Origin: an uncultured Ectothiorhodospiraceae bacterium
Lineage (GTDB): Bacteria; Pseudomonadota; Gammaproteobacteria; Nitrococcales; Nitrococcaceae
Assembly: GCA_913057145.1 (NCBI GenBank)
Contig: CAJXNJ010000011.1
Location: forward strand, 1-39,804
Reading direction: 5' to 3'
Length of the DNA: 39,804 nucleotides
Position numbers and translations under genes: made by a program. Below the pieces are notes generated by a model. It saw only the letters and a list, made by a program, of their open reading frames with translations. It ran no database searches and had not been told where the DNA came from. Shown here piece after piece: positions 26,797 through 34,660 of the stretch (position 1 is its first letter; each line of letters opens with the position of its first letter).

Positions 26797-27590
26797 CAAT
26801 TGCTCTCCTCATCGTGGTTGGATGGAAGCCCTTCAAGCATGGTGGCCGGCAAACGATCGGTTGAACGGGCACCATGCTGTAACGGGATATCGTAGGTAAT
26901 CGTTGCTCCGTACGCGTTGGGCGCATGCGGGTCGACCCGGGTCTTATCGAACACCAACATTCGGGTGCCTAGATCAAAACCTTCTTTCAGGTCGTGGGTG
27001 ACCATAAAAACAGTGATCTCAAGCCGCTCCCAGAGCTCGAGAATCAGTGCATGCATGTCTTTGCGGATGCCAGGGTCGAGTGCGCCGAAAGGTTCGTCCA
27101 AGAGTAGAATGCGGGGGTTCTTCATCAACGCCTGTGCAATGGCGAGGCGCTGTTGCATGCCGCCCGAGAGTTGGCTGGGGTATTTTTTGGCCGCGCTGCC
27201 AAGCCCTACGCGTTCCAGCATTTCATGTGCCCTTACCAGAGCTTCGCGGCGCGCCCTCCCTAAAAGTCGGGCAGTGATCGCGGCCTGTTCCAGTTCCTCG
27301 GCCAGTAACACATTCCCAAGAGCGGTAAGGTGGGGAAATACCGAGTACTTCTGGAACACGACGCCTCTGTCGGGTCCCGGTTCTTCCGGCATGGGACGGC
27401 CATCCAGCAGCAACTCGCCCCGGGTCGGTGTCTCTTCGCCAAGGAGCATGCGCAAAAACGTGCTTTTACCGCACCCCGAGGCCCCCACTACCGTGACAAA
27501 GTCGCCTGCTGCAACATTTAGGTGAATATCTTCAAGAACGACGTCTCGGCCGTATTCTTTCCAAAGGCCTCTGGCTTCGATAACGCTCAT
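26796..27590 (-). CDS. ABC transporter ATP-binding protein, probably guanidine uptake
   Basis: This 264-aa ATPase of the nitrate/sulfonate/taurine (SsuB/TauB) family has Walker A GASGCGKST, signature LSGGMQQR and Walker B ILLLDEPFGALD. Position in the riboswitch-controlled operon suggests it energises guanidine import. Automatic labels such as nitrate or taurine transporter would be misleading. It overlaps the permease stop by 4 bp and the downstream deiminase start by 1 bp. Confidence 0.92.
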   Translation of the reverse strand: MSVIEARGLWKEYGRDVVLEDIHLNVAAGDFVTVVGASGCGKSTFLRMLLGEETPTRGELLLDGRPMPEEPGPDRGVVFQKYSVFPHLTALGNVLLAEELEQAAITARLLGRARREALVRAHEMLERVGLGSAAKKYPSQLSGGMQQRLAIAQALMKNPRILLLDEPFGALDPGIRKDMHALILELWERLEITVFMVTHDLKEGFDLGTRMLVFDKTRVDPHAPNAYGATITYDIPLQHGARSTDRLPATMLEGLPSNHDEESN

Positions 27591-28408
27591 TTAGCCCTCC
27601 CTGTCGAATACCAAGGGAAGAACCAGTAATTAAGACGTCTGAGCAACCAATCCAGCAGAAATGCCAGCAGCGTGATCCACGCTACGTATGGGAGAATTGT
27701 CTGCATGTCTAGATAGCGTCGGACGAGAAAGATACGGTAGCCAAGCCCGTTTTCGGCGGCGATTGCCTCCGCGGCAATCAGAAAGAGCCAGGCAGCGCCC
27801 AGCGCGAGTCGGGTGGCGTCAAACAGTCGTGGCAGGGTTTGCGGAATGGCTACCCGCAGTAGGATCTGCCAAGTCGAGCCGCCCAGAGTTTGGGCCTTGA
27901 CGAACTGCTCCCCGGGAATTTCTTCCACGCGCTGCTGCAGGTCCCTTATCATAAACGGCAGGATGCCAAAGATGATCAGGACCACCTTGGACAGCTCGCC
28001 CACACCAAAAGTGATGAACAAAATGGGTAGGATCGAGAGTGGGGGAATCATGGCCAGCGCCGCCAGAAATGGCGATAGCGAGCGGCGTAGATAGGGAATC
28101 AGCCCGGTGGCCGTACCCACGATCAGCGCTAGTACCATGCTGATAGCAACCCCGGTCATCAATCGCGCCAGGCTGGCCGCCGTGTCGGCCCACAACAGAA
28201 TTTCGCCGGTGCGCCGCGAGGGCTCGGTGGCTAGGCGTACTAACGCGTCTGCCATGCTTATGAGCGAGGGCAGCAGTTTATCACCGGGGTTTTCGGCCAG
28301 CCGGGCTGTCGATGCCGTCATGTAGGCAAGCACCACCAGCGCAAACGGCAGCAGGGCTAGCACGGCTCCTAGCACCCGTCCGGGGCGTTGATTGATCAGT
28401 CGTCTCAT
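27587..28408 (-). CDS. ABC transporter permease, probably guanidine uptake
   Basis: This 273-aa inner-membrane protein has about six hydrophobic segments and the BPD_transp_1 coupling-loop region (KAQTLGGSTWQILLRVAIPQTLPRL, about residues 166-190). It is the SsuC-like partner of the ATPase. The 64-bp gap to the binding-protein gene holds a GC-rich hairpin. No good Shine-Dalgarno is visible before the ATG at 28408. Confidence 0.92.
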   Translation of the reverse strand: MRRLINQRPGRVLGAVLALLPFALVVLAYMTASTARLAENPGDKLLPSLISMADALVRLATEPSRRTGEILLWADTAASLARLMTGVAISMVLALIVGTATGLIPYLRRSLSPFLAALAMIPPLSILPILFITFGVGELSKVVLIIFGILPFMIRDLQQRVEEIPGEQFVKAQTLGGSTWQILLRVAIPQTLPRLFDATRLALGAAWLFLIAAEAIAAENGLGYRIFLVRRYLDMQTILPYVAWITLLAFLLDWLLRRLNYWFFPWYSTGRAK

Positions 28409-28428
28409 TATGTCGGATTTGCGTGACA

Positions 28429-28456
28429 GGGGGCCGGAGGCGGCTGCGCCGCCCCC
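28429..28456 (-). terminator. GC-rich intercistronic hairpin after the binding-protein gene
   Basis: GGCGGC (28439-28444), a 3-nt loop and GCCGCC (28448-28453) form a perfect stem, with an alternative longer pairing of flanking G and C runs. It lacks a U-run. Such hairpins between a solute-binding-protein gene and its permease commonly stabilise or partly terminate the transcript, giving more binding protein than permease. That role is inferred here. Confidence 0.5.
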
Positions 28457-28472
28457 AGGCTACCCATTGGCC

Positions 28473-29561
28473 CTAAAGCTCGCCCTCGGCGGCCATGCGC
28501 ATGTACTCGTCGGTAAACCGCAGTTTGACGTTGCTGGAGGCGCCTAGCACCGAACCATCGGCAAACTCGATGCCTACAAAATCGGGATTTTGGGCACTGG
28601 CTCCCAGTAGACCGCGGTCGAAGGCAAACTGGCGCACGTTGTCCATGGTGGCTCGCGGCTGGTCGCTGGTCACAAAGTCCACTGCATCCGCGGCTTTATA
28701 GAACATCTCGGTGCTATCGAGCTGCAGCTCATATCCGGCAAGATCAGTCCCCGCTGCCTCGGCCATCTCTCTGCGTGCTTCGATGCCTGTGTCGTCATCC
28801 GTCGACATATTGGCCATGATTTCGTACCAGGCACCAGCAAGAGCCATGCCTAGTTCGGGATTGGCCTCAAGTACCTCGGTGTTGAGCGCAAGGGTGTCGA
28901 TGATCTCACCGGGGATGTCCGACGAGTCAAAGACTATGTTGGCATCAGGCATGCCCCCCAGCTCGCTCAGCTGCGGGTTCCAGGTAGCTGCCGCAGTGAC
29001 ATCCGGGCTTGAAAACGCCCCTACGATGTCGGCATCCGAGGTGTTTACCACGTTCACGTCGCGTTCGGTCAGGTCGACCGACTCTAGGGCGCGGGCCAGG
29101 AGGTAGTGCGAGACCGAGAGCTCCACTAGGTTGACGCTTCGGCCTTCAATATCGGCCAGATCATCGCTCCCCTTCAGAACAACGCCGTCGTTCCCATTGG
29201 AGAAATCGCCCACAATGGCGAGCGTCGTATCCACGCCGCTGGCGGCGGGAATGGCGAGTGCGTCCATATTGGTGATGGTGACGCCATCAAACTCTCCAGC
29301 GGTATAAAGATTGATTGATTCGATGTAGTCATTGATCTGCACCACATCGATATCGATGTCGTATCGATCGGCCCATTTATTGACAATGCCTGAGCTCTCG
29401 CCGTAGCCCCAGGGCATCCAGCCCACGTAGATGCTCCAGGCAATACGGAAGCTATCGCGCTCCTGCGCAACGGCAAAGCCAGGAATGGCGAGGGTGAGCG
29501 CGACGAGCGTGGGGGTCAGGCGGCGCAGGCCGCTGCGGAAGGACTTGTTAGGACGTTTCAT
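28473..29561 (-). CDS. Periplasmic substrate-binding protein, probably guanidine-binding
   Basis: This 362-aa NMT1/SsuA-like binding protein has a Sec signal peptide (basic KRPNKSFRSGLRR start, hydrophobic stretch about 15-27, cleavage near GFAVAQ-E). The mature part begins DSFRIAWSIYVGWMPWGYG, rich in Trp and Tyr as expected for cation-pi binding of a small cation such as guanidinium, though this is suggestive only. The ATG at 29561 follows AGGAG at 29568-29572, which fixes the start. It is the first gene after the guanidine riboswitch. Confidence 0.9.
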   Translation of the reverse strand: MKRPNKSFRSGLRRLTPTLVALTLAIPGFAVAQERDSFRIAWSIYVGWMPWGYGESSGIVNKWADRYDIDIDVVQINDYIESINLYTAGEFDGVTITNMDALAIPAASGVDTTLAIVGDFSNGNDGVVLKGSDDLADIEGRSVNLVELSVSHYLLARALESVDLTERDVNVVNTSDADIVGAFSSPDVTAAATWNPQLSELGGMPDANIVFDSSDIPGEIIDTLALNTEVLEANPELGMALAGAWYEIMANMSTDDDTGIEARREMAEAAGTDLAGYELQLDSTEMFYKAADAVDFVTSDQPRATMDNVRQFAFDRGLLGASAQNPDFVGIEFADGSVLGASSNVKLRFTDEYMRMAAEGEL

Positions 29562-29596
29562 GGCCGTCTCCTGTCGATTTGGTCGGGAAATACACA

Positions 29597-29710
29597 CGGG
29601 AGGTCCTCGACGAATCTCCCGGGCTTTTGTCCCGCCGTGTAACCCCTTCAGGAGAGGTCGGATGCTCTCGGACCAGTCATCCGCAGTGCGGACCGGAACC
29701 CTAGCGTCCC
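29597..29710 (-). promoter_or_regulatory. Guanidine-I riboswitch (ykkC class)
   Basis: On the minus strand the conserved blocks of the ykkC RNA appear in order: CTAGGGTTCCG (29704-29694), GGTCCGAGAGCATCCGACC (about 29675-29657) and ACACGGCGGGACAAAAGCCC (29640-29621) followed by GGGAGA. The aptamer spans about 29615-29708. Its 3' strand CGGGAG can instead pair with CTCCCG just downstream (minus-strand stem formed by 29621-29616 and 29602-29597), a plausible expression platform. Guanidine binding should turn the operon on. It lies between the sigma-54 promoter and the first gene. Confidence 0.95.
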
Positions 29711-29785
29711 ATTACTCACCAAATTGTTGTTGCGGGTTGCCAGAGGCAGATCCGCCGCAGGGTCCCGTGTACCCAATCTATGCTG

Positions 29786-29801
29786 TGCAAAATTCCTGCC
29801 A
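29786..29801 (-). promoter_or_regulatory. Sigma-54 (RpoN) promoter of the guanidine operon
   Basis: The minus strand reads TGGCAGGAATTTTGCA. Compared with the consensus TGGCACGRNNNTTGCW it differs at one defined position and keeps the essential GG and GC with correct spacing. Transcription would start near 29775, about 65 nt before the riboswitch aptamer. No good sigma-70 pair was found in the same stretch. Confidence 0.8.
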
Positions 29802-29890
29802 GTTTGGTCCGGAAGGTAGATGATGTCCGTTGTGAATCGCCTGGCCGGCGGATTATCGCGCGGTTCGATGGGGGTGAGGGGGCGGCCTGT

Positions 29891-29907
29891 TGCACCTTTA
29901 TGGTTCG
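29891..29907. promoter_or_regulatory. NtrC-like enhancer site
   Basis: TGCACCTTTATGGTTCG matches 11 of 13 defined positions of the NtrC dyad TGCACC-N4-TGGTGCA. It lies about 124 bp upstream of the predicted start of the sigma-54 promoter, a normal enhancer distance. It overlaps the stop codon of the MFS gene. Only one clear site was found, whereas strong NtrC enhancers often have two. Confidence 0.55.
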
Positions 29908-31115
29908 GATTTGAACCAGTCGGCACCATTTCGAGGCGCGGCGGGTTGCCAGTGCAGCGCCCAGAGCCCGAGTACCGGCCCGGGCAGCAGCCAGATCAGT
30001 ACCGATGGCCCTTGAGTAGTCCAGAGGTGGCTGGTCAGCCAGATGGCCGGGATGCTCAGGCCAAAGCCGATAGTGTTCATGATGGCAAGCGATGCGCCAA
30101 CGCGATGCTGTGGCGCATTCGCTGAGGCCAGTGCGGAGAACTGCGGAGAGTCGGCGGCGAGCGCCAGGCCCCAGAGAAAAAGCAGCGCCAGCAGCAGCAT
30201 CGGAGGTGCGCCAAGTATCGCCAATAGTGGATAGATCAGGCACAGGCTGCCGGAGAGCCCCAATGCACGGCCTGCCACCCAGGCACTGCCGCGTGACCGG
30301 CTGATCTGCCCGCCGATAATGCAGCCAACAAGACCAATACCGATCACCAGATAGGAGAGGATGGGAATGAGAGCGGGTGATGCATCAAGCCGTGCGATTT
30401 CCCGGGCAACAAGCAAAGGCATGAGCATCCAGGCGGCATAGACCTCCCACATATGGCCGAAATAACCGCCCGCTGCGGCGCGGAATTCGGGAATGCGAAG
30501 TGCCTCGAGCCCACCGCGCAGGGCAATTGGCCCCGCTGTGGACGGCAGATGCGGGCCATCGCCTAATCGCAGAATAAAAAGCCCGCCAAGTAGCGTCAGC
30601 CCGGAGGCACCCAAGAGCGCCCATTCCCAAGGCAGCCCAAGTGTCAGCCCGCGCATCAGATGTGGTGTGGCGGTACCAAGGACCAGCATCCCCACCAGCC
30701 AGCTTAACGCCGCCCCGGCATAAGCCGGTGTCCAGGCAATCACCATTTTCATGCCCAGTGGGTAAATGCCGGCAAGACATAAACCGGTCAGAAAACGCAC
30801 TGCCGCGTCCAGCCCGGCATGCGGTGCAGCGATAATAAACCCAGCGTTGGTCAACGCTCCGAGAAGGCTTGCCAGGGCAAATATGCGGCTTGCGGGAAAC
30901 CGGTCTGCCAATCCGGTGGTCGCCAGAATCAGCGTGCCGGTAATAAATCCGGCCTGCACGCTCAGAGTAAGCCGTCCGAGATCACTCTCGCTCAGACCAA
31001 GTTCGCCCGAGAGCGAAAACCACACTCCATTAATGCTGAACCAAAGCGATGTCCCGAAAAGCTGGGCGATCACGATTACCGCAAGCGGTGCACGCTGCAG
31101 CAGCGCGGTGTTCAC
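29898..31115 (-). CDS. MFS transporter
   Basis: This 405-aa polytopic protein has about twelve hydrophobic segments and an MFS motif-A-like loop ATTGLADRFPASRIFAL after helix 2. Substrate is not evident. Its start overlaps the rsmE stop by 4 bp, so it belongs to the metK/ahcY/rsmE transcription direction and may be controlled in part by the SAH riboswitch. Its 3' end contains the right copy of the 40-bp repeat and its stop lies in the NtrC-like site. The C-terminal tail may have come with the inserted operon. Confidence 0.87.
   Translation of the reverse strand: MNTALLQRAPLAVIVIAQLFGTSLWFSINGVWFSLSGELGLSESDLGRLTLSVQAGFITGTLILATTGLADRFPASRIFALASLLGALTNAGFIIAAPHAGLDAAVRFLTGLCLAGIYPLGMKMVIAWTPAYAGAALSWLVGMLVLGTATPHLMRGLTLGLPWEWALLGASGLTLLGGLFILRLGDGPHLPSTAGPIALRGGLEALRIPEFRAAAGGYFGHMWEVYAAWMLMPLLVAREIARLDASPALIPILSYLVIGIGLVGCIIGGQISRSRGSAWVAGRALGLSGSLCLIYPLLAILGAPPMLLLALLFLWGLALAADSPQFSALASANAPQHRVGASLAIMNTIGFGLSIPAIWLTSHLWTTQGPSVLIWLLPGPVLGLWALHWQPAAPRNGADWFKSEP
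29956..29995 (+). repeat. 40-bp direct repeat, right copy
   Basis: Identical to 19841-19880 in the same orientation. Here it sits inside the intact MFS gene, encoding the same LWLLPGPVLGLWAL-type segment. The two copies bracket the whole guanidine operon. Confidence 0.95.
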
Positions 31116-31870
31116 CCAAGGTCCCCGATCATGGTCTGGATTACAGCGAGGGCAGCGACCGGGGCTGTGTCACTGCGCAGAATCCGCGGCCCAAGCCGAA
31201 TCCGTTGCCAGCCAAGATCGGCTACCTGCTGGATCTCCCCAGGAGCAAGCCCGCCTTCCGGGCCGATCAGTGTCGCCAATTGCTCAGCGGGTTGAAGATC
31301 GCCAGCGGCCCGATCTCCTTCGGTATCGAAGATGACACCGGGCAGGCCTTCGACGGCGGCGAGCGCCTCGGTGAGGCTGCAGGCCTCATCAATGATTGGT
31401 ATGCGGTTGCGGCCACACTGCTCGCAGGCGGCAATGGCAACGGCCTGCCAGTGGCGCTGTTTTTTTGCCCAGCGTTTAGCATCCAGCCGCACGACACAGC
31501 GTTCGCTGATCACTGGAATGACGCGTGCCACACCCAGTTCGGTCGCTTTTTGCACGGAATAGTCCATGCGCTCGCCACGGCTGATGCCCTGCAGAATGGT
31601 GACAGCAATGGGGGATTCCGCTTCACGTGCCTGAAACCGCTCGATGCGGGCGGTGGCATCACGTCGGCCCAGCGATAGCAGTGTGGCGATGTGTTCACCG
31701 CCTTCACCATCAAAAAGCACAAGCCCGTCGCCTGTTTTCAGACGACGGGCCTGGATGTGTTTAACCGCACCATCGGGCAGGTCCATGACCTCCCCGATGG
31801 CCGGGATGCCTGTGACGTACAGGCGGGTGGAAGGCTCAGTAGCGATAGTGCTCTGGCTTGAAGGGGCCAT
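31112..31870 (-). CDS. rsmE: 16S rRNA (uracil-1498-N3)-methyltransferase
   Basis: This 252-aa SPOUT-class enzyme methylates U1498 of 16S rRNA. Family marks are an N-terminal PUA-like part, [22 protein letters not shown], and the SAM-knot stretch [13 protein letters not shown] with [16 protein letters not shown] at the end. The only ATG giving a full N-terminus (31870) lies 35 bp inside ahcY, so translation is probably coupled to ahcY termination. No strong Shine-Dalgarno is visible, so a different start codon is possible. Confidence 0.94.
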   Translation of the reverse strand: MAPSSQSTIATEPSTRLYVTGIPAIGEVMDLPDGAVKHIQARRLKTGDGLVLFDGEGGEHIATLLSLGRRDATARIERFQAREAESPIAVTILQGISRGERMDYSVQKATELGVARVIPVISERCVVRLDAKRWAKKQRHWQAVAIAACEQCGRNRIPIIDEACSLTEALAAVEGLPGVIFDTEGDRAAGDLQPAEQLATLIGPEGGLAPGEIQQVADLGWQRIRLGPRILRSDTAPVAALAVIQTMIGDLG

Positions 31871-33248
31871 TCACCGGAACGCCAATGTAGTCGGCCTGCT
31901 CATCACGCAGCGTGGTGAGCTTGGCGCCGATCTTCTCGAGATGCAGCCGTGCCACTTCCTCATCGAGGTGCTTGGGCAGTACATAGACCTCATTGCCATA
32001 GCTGCCGTCATTATTGAACAGCGCCATCTGTGCGAGCACCTGGTTGGTGAAGCTCGCTGACATGACAAAGCTGGGATGCCCGGTGGCACAGCCCAGGTTC
32101 ACCAGACGGCCCTCGGCGAGCAGGATGATCTTCTTGCCATCAGGGAAGGTGATGTGATCCACCTGTGGCTTGATGTTCTCCCACTCGTACTGACGCAGGC
32201 TCGCGACATCGATTTCGTTGTCGAAATGGCCGATGTTGCAGACGATGGCCTCGTTTTTCATCGCCGCCATGTGGTCATGGCTGATGACCTGGTAGTTGCC
32301 AGTGGCACTGACAAAGATATCCGCCTGGCTGGCCGCCTCGTCCATGGTGACCACGCGATAACCTTCCATGGCCGCCTGCAGGGCACAGATCGGATCAATT
32401 TCGGTGACCCAGACGCTGGCGCCTAGTGCTTTCAGACTCTGGGCACAGCCCTTGCCGACATCACCATAGCCCACCACAACGGCAATCTTGCCGGCGATCA
32501 TGACATCGGTGGCCCGTTTCAGGCCATCGACCAGCGACTCGCGACAGCCGTAGAGGTTGTCGAACTTGGACTTGGTCACCGAGTCGTTCACGTTAATCGC
32601 CGGGAAGGGCAGCTCACCCTTGGCGGCCATTTCATAAAGCCGCATAACGCCGGTGGTGGTCTCTTCGGTGACACCCTGGATGGCGGCCTGCGTGCGGGCG
32701 TAAAAGCCAGGGTTCTCTTTCAGTCGCCGACGAATGGCGGCAAACAATGCGCGCTCTTCGTCACTGCCGGGGTTGTCGAGCACGGACGGGTCCTGCTCGG
32801 CCTTGGCACCCAGGGTCACGGCCATGGTCGCATCACCCCCGTCATCCAGAATCATGTTGGGGGTGCCATTCGGCCATTCCAGAATGCGGTGGGTGTACTC
32901 CCAGTACTCCTCCAGCGTCTCGCCTTTGTAGGCAAAGACCGGGGTGCCGGTCTCGGCAATGGCCGCGGCGGCGTGATCCTGAGTCGAGTAGATATTACAG
33001 CTTGCCCAACGGCATTCCGCGCCGAGTGCCTGCAGCGTCTCGATGAGGACAGCCGTCTGAATGGTCATGTGCAGGGAGCCGGCAATCCGGGCACCCTTCA
33101 GGGGTTGCTCACCGGCATACTTCTCGCGCAGGGCGATCAGGCCGGGCATTTCGGTTTCGGCAATATCGATTTCGCGACGGCCCCAGGGCGCGAGGCTCGC
33201 ATCGGCGATGATTGAGCCGCTCAGTTTTGTGTCAACGACAGCGTTCAT
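31836..33248 (-). CDS. ahcY: Adenosylhomocysteinase (SAH hydrolase)
   Basis: This 470-aa NAD-dependent enzyme splits S-adenosylhomocysteine into adenosine and homocysteine. It contains [15 protein letters not shown], the NAD motif [17 protein letters not shown] and the conserved C-terminus [10 protein letters not shown]. Length fits the longer bacterial class with the roughly 40-residue insertion. GGAG lies 7 nt before the ATG. It is preceded by a SAH riboswitch and by metK, giving both ends of the SAM cycle. Confidence 0.97.
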   Translation of the reverse strand: MNAVVDTKLSGSIIADASLAPWGRREIDIAETEMPGLIALREKYAGEQPLKGARIAGSLHMTIQTAVLIETLQALGAECRWASCNIYSTQDHAAAAIAETGTPVFAYKGETLEEYWEYTHRILEWPNGTPNMILDDGGDATMAVTLGAKAEQDPSVLDNPGSDEERALFAAIRRRLKENPGFYARTQAAIQGVTEETTTGVMRLYEMAAKGELPFPAINVNDSVTKSKFDNLYGCRESLVDGLKRATDVMIAGKIAVVVGYGDVGKGCAQSLKALGASVWVTEIDPICALQAAMEGYRVVTMDEAASQADIFVSATGNYQVISHDHMAAMKNEAIVCNIGHFDNEIDVASLRQYEWENIKPQVDHITFPDGKKIILLAEGRLVNLGCATGHPSFVMSASFTNQVLAQMALFNNDGSYGNEVYVLPKHLDEEVARLHLEKIGAKLTTLRDEQADYIGVPVNGPFKPEHYRY

Positions 33249-33270
33249 GGCTTCACTCCATGTGTTGCAG

Positions 33271-33351
33271 TCGAGCGCCGTTGTTGTTGTAGCGCGGGCA
33301 TCGAGCCTCTCCCACCGGTTGGTGAGATGCAGCGCTCCTCGACACCCGCGC
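33271..33351 (-). promoter_or_regulatory. SAH riboswitch upstream of ahcY
   Basis: The minus strand shows the SAH-riboswitch core GTCGAGGAGCGCTGCA, then GAGGCTCGA and finally AACGGCGCTC, which can pseudoknot with GAGCGCTG. The outer stem is GCGCGGG (33351-33345) with CCCGCGC (33298-33292). SAH binding activates downstream expression in this class, here ahcY and probably rsmE and the MFS gene. It occupies the 120-bp gap after metK. Confidence 0.93.
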
Positions 33352-33368
33352 CGGGTAATCTTCTTGCT

Positions 33369-34529
33369 TTACAGACCGGCGGCGCTGCGTAGCGCTTCGG
33401 CCTTGTCCGTTTTCTCCCAGCTAAAGGTATCCTCTTCGCGGCCGAAATGGCCATAGCTTGCGGTCGGCCGGTAAATCGGCCGGACCAGATCGAGCATCTT
33501 GAGGATGCCATAGGGGCGTAGATCAAAATGCTCGCGCACCAGTTCCACGAGCCGCTCCTCGGAAATCCGGCCGGTGCCGAAGGTCTCAACAAAAATGGAG
33601 GTCGGCTCGGCGACGCCGATGGCATAAGAGACCTGAATCTCGCATTTATCGGCAAGCCCGGCGGCAACGATGTTCTTCGCCACATAACGACAGGCGTAGG
33701 CCGCGGAGCGGTCCACCTTCGATGGGTCCTTGCCGGAGAAGGCGCCGCCGCCATGGCGTGACATACCGCCGTAGGTATCGACAATGATCTTGCGGCCGGT
33801 CAGTCCGCAATCACCCACCGGGCCGCCAATCACGAACTTGCCCGTGGGGTTGATGAAAAACCGCGTCTTCTCAGAGATCCACTCCGACGGGATCACCGGG
33901 CGGATGATCTCTTCCATGATGGCTTCCTGGATATCGCCCTGGGAGACCGTTTCATCGTGCTGGCTGGAGATAACGATGGTATCAACGGCCACCGGCTCGC
34001 CGTCTTCGTAGACAAAGCTCACCTGGGATTTGGCATCCGGGCGCAGCCAGGGCAGCACACCGCGGTGGCGGATGTCGCTGTGGCGTTTAACCAGACGATG
34101 GGCGTAGGTAATCGGTGCGGGCATGAGCACATCGGTCTCACGACAGGCGTAGCCGAACATCATGCCCTGATCACCCGCACCCTGTTCCTCCGGGGCCTGG
34201 CGGTCGACGCCCTGGTTGATATCCGGGCTCTGCTTGCCGATGGCGTTGAGTACGGCACAGGTGGCGCCGTCAAAACCCACCTCAGCGCTGTCATAGCCGA
34301 TGTCAAGAATGGTCTGGCGAACCAGTTCTTCAAGATCAATCCAGGCACTGGTGGTGATTTCGCCGGCGACGATGACCATGCCGGTCTTCACCATGGTCTC
34401 GCAGGCAACGCGTGCGCTCGGGTCATCGGCGATGATGGCGTCAAGCACCACGTCCGAGATCTGGTCGGCGACCTTATCCGGATGGCCCTCGGAGACCGAC
34501 TCGGAGGTAAACAAATACTGAGTGCCCAT
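33369..34529 (-). CDS. metK: S-adenosylmethionine synthetase
   Basis: This 386-aa enzyme makes SAM from methionine and ATP. Signatures are [20 protein letters not shown] at the N-terminus, [12 protein letters not shown] and [19 protein letters not shown]. The ATG at 34529 gives the canonical [10 protein letters not shown] start. An open frame upstream to 34748 overlaps the divergent tkt and is not coding. The 5' region carries the inverted repeat described at 34551-34596. Confidence 0.97.
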   Translation of the reverse strand: MGTQYLFTSESVSEGHPDKVADQISDVVLDAIIADDPSARVACETMVKTGMVIVAGEITTSAWIDLEELVRQTILDIGYDSAEVGFDGATCAVLNAIGKQSPDINQGVDRQAPEEQGAGDQGMMFGYACRETDVLMPAPITYAHRLVKRHSDIRHRGVLPWLRPDAKSQVSFVYEDGEPVAVDTIVISSQHDETVSQGDIQEAIMEEIIRPVIPSEWISEKTRFFINPTGKFVIGGPVGDCGLTGRKIIVDTYGGMSRHGGGAFSGKDPSKVDRSAAYACRYVAKNIVAAGLADKCEIQVSYAIGVAEPTSIFVETFGTGRISEERLVELVREHFDLRPYGILKMLDLVRPIYRPTASYGHFGREEDTFSWEKTDKAEALRSAAGL

Positions 34530-34550
34530 GGATTGCGACTTTCTCCCTGA

Positions 34551-34596
34551 TTCGCAGGCAATAAATCCGCGGATTGTACCGTTAGTTGCCTGCGAA
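34551..34596. promoter_or_regulatory. Inverted repeat and palindrome in the divergent metK/tkt region
   Basis: TTCGCAGGCAA (34551-34561) and TTGCCTGCGAA (34586-34596) form a perfect 11-bp inverted repeat, centred 35 bp apart. Between them is the perfect palindrome AATCCGCGGATT (34564-34575). The minus-strand TACAAT (34578-34573) is a good metK -10, which would place the transcription start between the repeat arms. The arrangement looks like an operator for a dimeric or looping regulator. It does not match MetJ boxes or a SAM riboswitch known to me. Confidence 0.6.
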
Positions 34597-34660
34597 CGGG
34601 AAGTTCTGGACAATTGCCCGTCTTGCAAGCGCCTTGATTTACCGGGGGAGAACCTGCGCC

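Noticed and set aside
29648-29929. 93-aa open frame on the minus strand in the operon leader
   Set aside because: It runs through the riboswitch aptamer and sigma-54 promoter with no ribosome-binding site or family similarity.
31049-31678. 209-aa open frame on the plus strand
   Set aside because: It is antisense to rsmE and the MFS 5' end, both well supported, and shows no recognisable domain.
34530-34660. SAM riboswitch in the metK leader
   Set aside because: None of the SAM-I, SAM-II or SAM/SAH core motifs is recognisable; only a DNA-like inverted repeat is seen.
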